Assembly (NCBI GenBank): GCA_002315975.1
Contig: DCIK01000026.1
Location: 4,882 to 17,258, forward strand
Reading direction: 5' to 3'
Source: Clostridiales bacterium UBA1728
Lineage (GTDB): Bacteria > Bacillota > Clostridia > Oscillospirales > Oscillospiraceae
Length of the DNA: 12,377 nt
The position numbers and the translations under genes are program-made. The notes below the pieces were generated by a model. The model was not told the DNA's origin. It searched no databases and saw nothing but the letters and a program-made list of their open reading frames with translations. Positions within the stretch are counted from its first letter, which is position 1, and every line of letters starts with the position of its first letter. Positions 6,629 through 12,377 of the stretch are shown one piece after another.

Positions 6629-7156
6629 GCGCTCCATGGGCACATCCCACGGCTCCGTATCCAGCGCCTCGCAGTGCTGCACGGTGAAGGCTACGGCGGC
6701 GATATGGGCGTTTGTGCAGCGGGGCAGGTAGCGGTCGTAGTAGCCGCCGCCCATGCCCATGCGGTGGTTTTCGCTGTCATAGGCGCTGCAGGGGCAGAGG
6801 ACAAGGTCGATGCCCTCCGGGGAAATTTCATCGGATAAGGATCGAATCGGCTCGGTGATGCCGAAGCTGCCCCTGTGCCAGCTCTTCCCGCCATGGGGCA
6901 GCAGGGCAATCATCTGCCCCGGCGCGGTGCAGAGGGGGTAGCAGATGCGCTTGCCGTCTCTGCGGGCGCAGTCCTCCAGCGCGGAGAGGTCCACCTCGTG
7001 CCCCACGGCCCGGTAGCTCAGAACGGTGGCGGCATCCCGCCAGAAGTCCGATGCGGCAATGGCCTCCGCAATTTTCCGGCTGCGCTCACGAACCTCGTCC
7101 ATGGAGAGGGCATTTCTTGCGGCAATGCCGTATTTTCTCTGTTCGTCTCGATTCAT
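6614..7156 (-). CDS. 5-formyltetrahydrofolate cyclo-ligase
   Basis: This 180-residue enzyme converts 5-formyl-THF to 5,10-methenyl-THF using ATP. It has the N-terminal basic helix of the family (NRDEQRKYGIAARNALS...ERSRKIAEAI), the VLSYRAVGHEVDLSAL strand region, and the ATP-binding signature around residues 132-144 (RMGMGGGYYDRYL), followed by a C-terminal WDVPMERV segment. The start at 7156 is chosen because its ATG overlaps the stop of the cyclodeaminase gene (ATGA) and the downstream sequence begins the family homology; the open frame continues upstream but there it only shadows the previous gene. The last four residues and the stop codon lie in the 48-bp repeat, so the natural C-terminus may have been altered by that repeat. 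The neighbouring cyclodeaminase yields the same product, methenyl-THF. Confidence 0.93.
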   Translation of the reverse strand: MNRDEQRKYGIAARNALSMDEVRERSRKIAEAIAASDFWRDAATVLSYRAVGHEVDLSALEDCARRDGKRICYPLCTAPGQMIALLPHGGKSWHRGSFGITEPIRSLSDEISPEGIDLVLCPCSAYDSENHRMGMGGGYYDRYLPRCTNAHIAAVAFTVQHCEALDTEPWDVPMERVYAK

Positions 7157-7728
7157 TTTTCCAGACGCGTGTACACGCGTGCATACAGCCCGTCGGCGAG
7201 CGCCGTACCCTGCCGGAGCAGGGCAGCGGCCTTCTCGTTCAGCGAGCTGTCCTTCATATAACAGGTGTTCGTCCGCACATTCAGAGCGGCGGCGCAGAGC
7301 GCACCCCGGCACAATGCCACGGCGCTGCCCACATCCGCCAGCAGCAGCTCCCGGCATGTCCGCTCCAGCCTCTCGCAGAGAGTGAGCGTCCGCAGGCAGA
7401 GCTCCATAAGCTCCAGCGGGCACTGAGCTGCCTCTGCGTGAGCCTGCTCCAGCAGCGCGGGGCGGCGGGGATTGTCCTTGGGCAGCTTCCATGTCTTCGC
7501 CACGGGGGCGAAGGCAGCGCTGTCCTCGTCCACCAGCGTCAGCAGCCGCAGCCGGAGACTCTCGGCCTCGGCAGCCTCATCCCCGCCGATGCGGAGGGTC
7601 ATCTCCGCTAACGCGGCAGCGAGGGCGGCGCAGAGAGCAGCGGCGCTGCCGCCTCCGGGGGCAAAGCTCGAGGAGGCAAGGTCAGCGGCATAGTCGCGGA
7701 GCTGCCTCTGCACAAAGGGCTCAGCCAT
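7153..7728 (-). CDS. fchA: Formimidoyltetrahydrofolate cyclodeaminase
   Basis: The 191-residue all-helical protein matches stand-alone FchA / the cyclodeaminase domain of FTCD, which releases ammonia from 5-formimidoyl-THF to give 5,10-methenyl-THF. Visible family features are the glycine motif PGGGSAAAL (24-32), ALAAALAEMTLRIGG, LVDEDSAAFAPVAKTWKLPKD, LLLADVGSAVALCRGALCAAALNVRTNT and the C-terminal helix. In clostridia the reaction serves purine or histidine breakdown and feeds the one-carbon pool. The gene overlaps the preceding membrane-protein gene by 8 bases and the following cyclo-ligase gene by 4, so translation is probably coupled. GAGG lies about 7 bases before the ATG. No histidine- or purine-degradation gene is seen in this window. 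Confidence 0.93.
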   Translation of the reverse strand: MAEPFVQRQLRDYAADLASSSFAPGGGSAAALCAALAAALAEMTLRIGGDEAAEAESLRLRLLTLVDEDSAAFAPVAKTWKLPKDNPRRPALLEQAHAEAAQCPLELMELCLRTLTLCERLERTCRELLLADVGSAVALCRGALCAAALNVRTNTCYMKDSSLNEKAAALLRQGTALADGLYARVYTRLEK

Positions 7729-8839
7729 TGCTATCCTCGCGCTCGAAAAGGCTCTTTTTCCGGCCCCAGAGATTGTTCCATATGTATACCACCAGCACCA
7801 CGATCACCAGAAACTGGCCCACGCACACCACGATGGCGGTCTTCACGGCTCTGCTCATGGCCTCGGCATCCTGCCGGACGGTTTCAAGCTCCTCTTTGGC
7901 CGTTGCAAGCTCCTGCAGGGTCTCGGGGCTGTCCTGTATGACGGGCTCTGCCGTGGGAACGGGCGTGGGCACGGGTGTGGGAGCAGGGGTGGGTTCCGGC
8001 TCAGCGGTGGGAATCACCACGGCGGTGGGCTGCGGCGTTGCACCGGGCTCCTGCGTGGGGGCGGGCGTGATTACGGCTGCGGGAGCGGCAGTGGGAATGG
8101 CGGTGGGTGCGGGGGTGGCGGTGGCCTGCACGGGAGCGGACTTAGTTACATCAATGGTATAGAGAGCGGAGATGCCGCCGCCGGAGGTCATATCGACGGT
8201 AATGAGATTGTGCCCCTCTCGGAGATCCCAGTGCCCCTCCACATAGGCGGTGGCGTAATAGCCCTGGGGGCGGGCATAGACCTGCACACCCACGGTATCG
8301 GCGGGGACGGTGAGCTCATAGTGGGTGATTTCGGGGGAGAAGGCAGGGCTGAGCCCGGCGGGAGCGGTGGTCAGCTCAAAAAGACCGGTTTCATCGCCGC
8401 TCTGGAGCACCGCTATGGCGGTGCTGCAAAGATCGCAGTCCACGGCCTCCCCGGCGGCGTCCCTGATCACGGCCTCGGTGACGGATACGTTGCTCACGCT
8501 GACCTTCAGAGCCTTGAAGATCAGCCGCAGGGTATAAATCCCGGCGGTGCCGCTGTCGCGGATGATCAGCTCGTTGGTCTTCTTCTCCACGGTGGGAGCG
8601 CCCAGACCGCCGGCAGCCTGCACAAATTCCAGCTCCTCGCTGTTGTAGCTTACCCGCAGAGCCACGGAGGAGGCGGAGGCGTCATTCCAGGCAGCGTCCT
8701 TCAGGCGGATGCGCAGCAGGAACTCGTTATCCACAACGGTGGAGGGAGTGGAAATCTGCAGATGATTGTTGGCAGCATGAACGGGCAGACAGAGCAGACA
8801 GAGCAGCAGCGCAAAAAACAGAATTCTTCTCTTTTTCAT
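7721..8839 (-). CDS. Secreted cohesin-like/cadherin-like membrane-anchored protein
   Basis: This 372-residue protein is not a known named gene. It has a signal peptide (basic KKRR, hydrophobic core, likely cut after VHA at about 22). Residues 25-145 are a beta domain resembling cohesin-type modules (VDNEFLLRIRLKDAAW...ALRVSYNSEELEF...GIYTLRLIFKAL). Residues 151-233 resemble a cadherin-like beta-sandwich (LSPAFSPEITHYELTVPA...LREGHNLITVDMTS...ALYTIDVTKS). Then come a Thr/Pro/Ala linker (235-300), a short predicted coiled coil (303-330), one membrane helix (about 334-354) and a basic cytoplasmic tail. So two folded domains stand outside the cell on a flexible stalk. Two cysteines (135, 138) could form a disulfide. 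The start is supported by GGGAGG just upstream, and only 15 bases separate it from the previous gene. Its link to folate enzymes is unexplained. Confidence 0.8.
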   Translation of the reverse strand: MKKRRILFFALLLCLLCLPVHAANNHLQISTPSTVVDNEFLLRIRLKDAAWNDASASSVALRVSYNSEELEFVQAAGGLGAPTVEKKTNELIIRDSGTAGIYTLRLIFKALKVSVSNVSVTEAVIRDAAGEAVDCDLCSTAIAVLQSGDETGLFELTTAPAGLSPAFSPEITHYELTVPADTVGVQVYARPQGYYATAYVEGHWDLREGHNLITVDMTSGGGISALYTIDVTKSAPVQATATPAPTAIPTAAPAAVITPAPTQEPGATPQPTAVVIPTAEPEPTPAPTPVPTPVPTAEPVIQDSPETLQELATAKEELETVRQDAEAMSRAVKTAIVVCVGQFLVIVVLVVYIWNNLWGRKKSLFEREDSNG

Positions 8840-8854
8840 GGGTGTTCCTCCCGC

Positions 8855-9616
8855 TCAGATATTGTTTTCCCGCAGGAAGCTGCCGGCCTGCACCAGCAGG
8901 GTGGTGCGGCGCTGGGCATCCCAGTCGGGCAGATAGCGCTCGTAGGCCTCCAGCAGGGGATCGCGCATTTCCCGGGCATCCTTGACCACGGCGCCGATGA
9001 GATTCCGCTCCAGCTCCTCATAGCGCACCAGCTCCCCCTTGGGGCCGCAGAAGGCAAGGCGAAACTCGGTGATGCGCCGCCGCTCCCAGCGGACAAAGCC
9101 GGCAAAGGCCATGTCGTCGCCGCAGCGCTCGCAGGTGTAGCTGCCGCCCTTGCGGTTGCTGATGAGAATCTCGCAGAGCAGCTCGTCCCGGGCCAGAGAC
9201 AGATTGCCCCGGAGGAAACGGCGCAGCTTCATGGTGCGCTGTCCGGTCTCGCTGGCCACGGTGATGCGGGCATCCAGCGCCCCCAATGCGGCGACGGCGG
9301 GCGCGTTGCCCACGCAGAGGGCACCGCCCAGCGAAACCGCCGTGCGCTTCTCCCGGGGGCAGAGCTCCGCCGTGGCGTGGAGCAGCTCCGGCACGCACTT
9401 CTCCTTGCAGAGCTGGGCCGCCGTTACGCCCGCGCCGATGTGCAGCAGTCTGCCGTCGGTGTCCATGCGGGTGAACTCCTCGCAGCCGTTGAGATAGAGG
9501 ACGGGCTCGTCGCCGGGGATGGGCCCGCCGCTGCCGTACATGATGGGTCTGGCCGCCGTGCTGCGCCGCAGAGACAGCGCCTGGCGAATGGAAGAGGGTC
9601 TCAGCTCTTTTTCCAT
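8855..9616 (-). CDS. Orphan FAD-binding domain protein of molybdopterin dehydrogenase type (XdhB/CoxM-like)
   Basis: The 253-residue sequence follows the plan of the FAD subunit of xanthine dehydrogenase-type enzymes. HIGAGVTAAQL (59-69) matches the first conserved segment. RTAVSLGGALCVGNAPAVAALGALDARITVASETGQRTMKLRRFLRG (91-137) aligns with the usual RN-ATIGGNL...LLALDA.V...GR...F..G block, followed by ELLCEILI. A C-terminal DWDAQRRTTLLVQAGSFLREN resembles the end of the family. The N-terminal AGGTDL-type FAD loop reads YGSGGPIPGDE, and the conserved Asn of the RN motif and Asp after GGN are absent, so FAD binding is uncertain. The expected iron-sulfur and molybdenum subunits are not in the window. 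AGAGG 8 bases upstream supports the start. It may be a repurposed or decaying subunit. Confidence 0.7.
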   Translation of the reverse strand: MEKELRPSSIRQALSLRRSTAARPIMYGSGGPIPGDEPVLYLNGCEEFTRMDTDGRLLHIGAGVTAAQLCKEKCVPELLHATAELCPREKRTAVSLGGALCVGNAPAVAALGALDARITVASETGQRTMKLRRFLRGNLSLARDELLCEILISNRKGGSYTCERCGDDMAFAGFVRWERRRITEFRLAFCGPKGELVRYEELERNLIGAVVKDAREMRDPLLEAYERYLPDWDAQRRTTLLVQAGSFLRENNI

Positions 9617-9695
9617 GTGGAAAGCCTCTCTTTCTGATCTATGGCCGTCCCCGCAAGGGGAGACCTGAAAGTATTGTTGCCGGAAATCCCGGAAA
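9617..9695 (-). other. Short spacer with weak hairpin
   Basis: The spacer between the RNA methyltransferase and the FAD-domain gene has a 5-bp stem, TCCCC / GGGGA with loop GCAA (9648-9661). No T-run follows it on the minus strand, so it is not a convincing terminator. The ribosome site for the next gene (AGAGAGG) lies further downstream. Transcription probably continues through. Confidence 0.35.
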
Positions 9696-9697
9696 TC
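9680..9697 (-). repeat. 9-bp tandem duplication at a stop codon
   Basis: CCGGAAATC occurs twice without gap (9680-9688 and 9689-9697). The second unit includes two bases of the TGA stop of the RNA methyltransferase gene (9696-9698, minus strand). It probably arose by slippage and has no evident function. Confidence 0.6.
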
Positions 9698-10511
9698 ATG
9701 AGCGCATCAGCCCCAGCTGATAAAAAGCCACGGCGCTGGCGGCGGCCACATTCAGGGAGTCTACCCCATGAGTCATGGGGATCATAACGGTGTAGTCACA
9801 CCGGGCGATGGTGCCGTCGGCCAGACCGTCGCCCTCGGTGCCCAGCACGATGGCCAGCCGCTCCTCGGCGGCCAGACGGGGATCGTTAAGCCGCAGAGAG
9901 TCCTGTCGCAGAGCCATGGCCACGGTCTTAAAGCCCCGGGCGCGGAGAAAGCCCACATAGTCCTCCTCCGGCAGATAGCCCCAGGGCAGGGCAAACACAT
10001 TGCCCATGCTCACCCGGCTGGCGCGGCGATAGAGGGGATCGCTGCCCTGCCGGGTCAGCAGCACCGCATCCATACCCAGCGCGGCGGCATTGCGGAAGAT
10101 GGCGCCTAAATTGGTGGGGTTCATAACATTCTCCAGCACGGCCACCCGCTTTGCCTCCCGCAGCAGTTCCTCCGCATGGGGGAGGATGGGGCGGCGCATA
10201 CAGCAGAGCATACCCCGGGTCAGGTGGAAGCCCGTCAGTGAGCAGAGCACGCTCTCCTCGGCCACAAAGACCGGGGTGCTCTCCGGGCAGCGCTCCAGCA
10301 GCTCCCGCCCCTTGCCCAGAGCGTGCTTCTTCTCCATCAGAAAGGAGAGAGGCTCCATGCCCGCGTCCAGCGCCCTGCCGATGACCAGCGGGCTCTCGGC
10401 GATAAAGCGGGCGTTACTGGGGTCGGCCCGGTCGATGAGCTGGTTCTCCGTGAGCCGGGCGTAGTCGTCCAGCCGGGGATCGGAGAAGTCGGATATTTCA
10501 ATGAGTACCAT
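9696..10511 (-). CDS. SpoU/TrmH-family RNA 2'-O-methyltransferase
   Basis: A knotted (SPOUT) methyltransferase of 271 residues that would add a 2'-O-methyl group to rRNA or tRNA using S-adenosylmethionine. Residues 1-110 form the substrate-binding N-terminal part (DPSNARFIAESPLVIGRAL is typical). The three catalytic motifs are clear: motif 1 NPTNLGAIFRNAAALG (131-146, with the catalytic Arg at 140), motif 2 IVLGTEGDGL (221-230), and motif 3 IPMTHGVDSLNVAAASAVAFYQL (244-266). The start is at 10511 (MVLIEISDF) because AGGAG lies 8 bases upstream; an in-frame ATG at 10529 has no ribosome site. The exact target nucleotide cannot be predicted. It heads the leftward gene set; whether it shares a transcript with the genes after it depends on the 80-base spacer that follows. 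Confidence 0.93.
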   Translation of the reverse strand: MVLIEISDFSDPRLDDYARLTENQLIDRADPSNARFIAESPLVIGRALDAGMEPLSFLMEKKHALGKGRELLERCPESTPVFVAEESVLCSLTGFHLTRGMLCCMRRPILPHAEELLREAKRVAVLENVMNPTNLGAIFRNAAALGMDAVLLTRQGSDPLYRRASRVSMGNVFALPWGYLPEEDYVGFLRARGFKTVAMALRQDSLRLNDPRLAAEERLAIVLGTEGDGLADGTIARCDYTVMIPMTHGVDSLNVAAASAVAFYQLGLMRS

Positions 10512-10532
10512 GAAAATACTCCTGTTCATTTA

Positions 10533-10561
10533 ATTATATTGTAGTATACCGCGGCTTGCAG
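10533..10561 (-). promoter_or_regulatory. Candidate sigma-A promoter for the leftward operon
   Basis: On the minus strand a perfect TATAAT (10533-10538) lies 22 bases before the chosen start of the RNA methyltransferase. With 17-base spacing the -35 would be CTGCAA (10556-10561), which matches TTGACA at only three positions. A second TATACT lies a few bases upstream. The region is locally AT-rich within a GC-rich genome, which supports a promoter; the -35 is weak. Confidence 0.45.
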
Positions 10562-10703
10562 GGCTCTGTAAAGGAACAAAAGCCTACAGAGAATCGCATT
10601 GTATTTCACGCGGCTCTGTGGTAGACTTGGAGAGAGACCCTCGTATTGATTGCGGCGGCTCGTCCGGTGAATGAAACATCGCCACGATGTACGATAGCCC
10701 AAT

Positions 10704-10754
10704 GGCTCCCTCTGCGAGGGAGCTGCCCCAGTGCGTACACTGGGGCTGAGGGAG
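10704..10754 (+). repeat. Double-hairpin intergenic repeat, copy 2
   Basis: GGCTCCCTC TGC GAGGGAGCT forms the first hairpin. CCCCAGTG / CACTGGGG (10726-10745, loop CGTA) forms the second, and CTGAGGGAG follows. The plan is the same as in copy 1, but the second stem has a different sequence that is still fully paired. Confidence 0.75.
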
Positions 10755-10785
10755 AGAGAATCTTTTGAGCTGTTTCGTGGACGAT

Positions 10786-10834
10786 CCCTCCCTCAGTCTC
10801 GCTGCGCGAGCCAGCTCCCTCATCTGAGGGAGCC
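10786..10834 (-). repeat. Double-hairpin intergenic repeat, copy 3 (inverted)
   Basis: Read on the minus strand: GGCTCCCTC AGAT GAGGGAGCT, then CTCGC GCA GCGAG, then ACTGAGGGAGGG. This is the inverse orientation of copy 2, 31 bases away, so the pair could also fold together into a large cruciform (GGCTCCCTC at 10704 against GAGGGAGCC at 10826-10834). Confidence 0.75.
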
Positions 10835-10904
10835 AAGAGTGGTTCCTGTATTTCGTTCGCAGCAAGGATGGATTCATCTGCAATCATAGAGAAAGGAGCA
10901 CGGC

Positions 10905-12326
10905 ATGGAGAAGCAGCGGAAGGTTAGCCGCTTTCAGGTTTTTGTATATTCGTCCTACGGGGTGCTCCAGAATCTGAGCTACCGGGTACCCATGATCTAC
11001 GGGCAGATGTACATGACCCAGTATCTGGGCGTACCCATTGCCACCGCCACGGCGGTGCTGACGGTGGCCAAGCTCATGGACTTCGGCTTCGCCCTTGTCT
11101 CCGGCTGGCTCATCCAGTCGGCGGGCTTCAAAAAGGGGAAGTATCTGCCCTGGATGAAGGCGCTGCGCTGGGTCATGGCCGCCGGGGCCATCCTCCGCAT
11201 GGCACCGGTGCAGCCGCTGCCCACGGCGGCGAAGGCGGCCTGCGTGGGGCTGGGCTACGTAATGATCCACGGCTCCATGAACTTCATGTCCACCTGTCAG
11301 CGGGGGCTGCTGCCGAAGCTCTGCGGGGCCGACATGGATCAGCGGGTGCACCTCACCACCCGGCAGGAGCAGTTCAGCTCGGCGGCCTCGGTGATTCTCT
11401 CCTTCGGCACGCTGCCCCTCATTACGCTGGTGGGCAGACTGGCGGGGGACGCGGGAAAGGGCTACAGCATCGTCTCGGCGCTGCTGGCTCCGACGGTGAT
11501 TTTAGGCGTGAGCCTGCTGGAAAAGGCCGTGGGGCAGCTGGATTCGCCCCGGCAGGGGAGTGCGGTTGAGCGTCCGAAGCTGCGGGATATGCTCCGCGCC
11601 CTCTCCGACAACGACCAGTTAGCGGTATATATGGGCAGTCAGCTACTCAGCGCTCTGGGCAGTGCCACGATCTCCGGCATGACCATGTACTACTGGTCCA
11701 TCGTCATGAACCGCATGGCGCTGCACTCACTGGTTTCGGGCATCTCCACCTGCGCCGGTCTCCTCTTTGCCCTGATCATTCCCCGCTACGGGAAGAGGCT
11801 GGGGAAGCGGAAGGCGGTGCTCGTCAACTTTGCCATTATGCTCTTCGCCCGCCTTCTGATGGCCACGCTGGGGCTGCGGAGCGTCTGGGTCATGGCGCTG
11901 GCCAATCTGCTGGAAAAGGCCGGACAGTTCCTCACGGCCATCTACGGGGTCAACTACTATCTGGACATCGGCGAGTACGGCTACCATAAAACAGGCCGGG
12001 ACTTCCGTACCCTTTGTATGTCCATGAGCAATATCCCCTCCAAGATCGCCACGGCCATCGGCGGCAGCATCGGGGGCTTCTTCCTGGCCCGCATGAGCTT
12101 TGACCGCTTCCAGAGCCTCCACTCCGCAGCCTCCAGGGCCGGAGAGGCCGCCGACTGGAGCTTTCGCGCCACGGCGGAGTTCGCTGCGTTCTGCACCCGC
12201 TTCATCCGCTTCTATGCCTTTGCCCCGGTGCTGTTCTCTCTGCTGAGCATCTGCGTATTCGTTTTCGGCTACCGCATCAGCGACGAGGACGCGAAACGCT
12301 ACGCAAGGGAGAACGCGGAAAGGTGA
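10905..12326 (+). CDS. GPH/MelB-type sugar:cation symporter (MFS)
   Basis: A 473-residue integral membrane protein with about twelve hydrophobic segments. It fits the glycoside-pentoside-hexuronide:cation symporter family: an N-terminal YGxxQNLSYRVP region, the TM2-3 area AKLMDFGFALVSGWLIQSAGFKKGKYLPWMKALRW (the family's D..G...D..t..GK.RPW motif, with the second Asp replaced), a mid-protein basic loop, and a second-half GKRLGKRKAVLVNFAIM. Such carriers import oligosaccharides or glycosides with Na+ or H+. The substrate is unknown because no glycosidase lies beside it. AAGGAG sits about 7 bases before the ATG. The last part (about 405-430) is a long hydrophilic loop before the final membrane helix. 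The TGA stop lies within the palindrome after it. Confidence 0.85.
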   Translation: MEKQRKVSRFQVFVYSSYGVLQNLSYRVPMIYGQMYMTQYLGVPIATATAVLTVAKLMDFGFALVSGWLIQSAGFKKGKYLPWMKALRWVMAAGAILRMAPVQPLPTAAKAACVGLGYVMIHGSMNFMSTCQRGLLPKLCGADMDQRVHLTTRQEQFSSAASVILSFGTLPLITLVGRLAGDAGKGYSIVSALLAPTVILGVSLLEKAVGQLDSPRQGSAVERPKLRDMLRALSDNDQLAVYMGSQLLSALGSATISGMTMYYWSIVMNRMALHSLVSGISTCAGLLFALIIPRYGKRLGKRKAVLVNFAIMLFARLLMATLGLRSVWVMALANLLEKAGQFLTAIYGVNYYLDIGEYGYHKTGRDFRTLCMSMSNIPSKIATAIGGSIGGFFLARMSFDRFQSLHSAASRAGEAADWSFRATAEFAAFCTRFIRFYAFAPVLFSLLSICVFVFGYRISDEDAKRYARENAER

Positions 12327-12354
12327 GTCAGGGAACCTGTCCCCGGTGACTCAC
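12323..12354 (+). terminator. REP-like hairpin at the symporter stop codon
   Basis: GTGAGTCA (12323-12330) and TGACTCAC (12347-12354) are perfect complements around a 16-base loop. The symporter's stop TGA is in the left arm. The core GGGAACCTGTCCCC closely resembles GAGAACCGTCCCC in the repeats around the EcsC-like gene, so it is probably a related mobile palindrome. It may act as a terminator, but no T-run follows. Confidence 0.6.
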
Positions 12355-12377
12355 AGTAAATATCCCCCGGCTAAGCC

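Larger units (their letters stand above)
10562..10904. other. Intergenic region without a convincing gene, rich in repeats
   Basis: This 343-bp stretch separates divergent genes. Open frames exist on the minus strand (10584-10883) but they run through the palindromic repeats, have no ribosome site or domain, and I do not accept them. Two double-hairpin repeats in opposite orientation occupy 10704-10834. The left part (10562-10700) has no structure I recognise. The right end carries AAGGAG, the ribosome site of the symporter. No clear promoter for the symporter could be assigned. Confidence 0.7.

Noticed and set aside
7929..8140. Possible tandem DNA repeat or CRISPR-like array
   Set aside because: The periodic GTGGG-type pattern is simply the coding sequence of a Thr/Pro/Ala linker; units are irregular and there are no spacers.
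5476..8839. A cohesin-dockerin pair between the surface protein and the EcsC-like protein
   Set aside because: The dockerin-type loop is single and the EcsC-like protein lacks a signal peptide, so the two would be on opposite sides of the membrane.
8210..9637. A 475-codon plus-strand frame opposite the surface protein and FAD-domain genes
   Set aside because: Gly/Ala/His-rich shadow of two minus-strand genes that have ribosome sites and family motifs.
10584..10883. Minus-strand small proteins in the intergenic region
   Set aside because: The frame is created by palindromic repeats; no ribosome site, no domain, and an overlapping alternative frame is equally open.

Overview
The window suggests a high-GC, Gram-positive anaerobe of the class Clostridia, probably a gut member of the Oscillospiraceae/Ruminococcaceae. 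Three things point that way: a GlgC plus GlgD pair for ADP-glucose synthesis, strong GGAGG-type ribosome sites, and short double-hairpin repeats (GGCTCCC...GGGAGCT followed by ACTGAGGG) that I remember as abundant in Faecalibacterium-like genomes. The genus is an inference.

Layout. Positions 1-126 hold one of these repeats and the leader of a rightward glycogen operon: glgC (127-1263), glgD (1270-2370), glgA (2367-3797) and a GH13 alpha-glucan hydrolase (3794-5374). The genes overlap or nearly touch, so they are probably co-transcribed. The first three make ADP-glucose and polymerise it; the fourth cuts alpha-glucan. No branching enzyme or phosphorylase is present. A perfect 16-bp stem at 5351-5391, overlapping the end of the GH13 gene, separates this operon from genes converging on it.

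From 10511 down to 6614 a leftward set of five closely packed genes encodes a SpoU/TrmH-type RNA methyltransferase, an orphan and degenerate molybdopterin-dehydrogenase FAD-domain protein, a secreted and membrane-anchored cohesin-like/cadherin-like protein, formimidoyl-THF cyclodeaminase, and 5-formyl-THF cyclo-ligase. The last two both produce 5,10-methenyl-THF.

Between the two operons sits the most unusual part, about 5391-6628. A single EcsC-like gene (5476-6489), clearly lower in GC than its surroundings, is enclosed by a 48-bp direct repeat (46/48 identical) and by a perfect 24-bp inverted repeat. The repeat copy beside the cyclo-ligase contains that gene's last four codons and stop. This looks like a cargo gene that entered at, or moves with, a REP-like palindrome.

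Positions 10562-10904 hold no convincing gene but carry two more double-hairpin repeats in opposite orientation. A GPH/MelB-type sugar:cation symporter (10905-12326) closes the window, and its stop codon lies in a palindrome whose core resembles the one around the EcsC gene.
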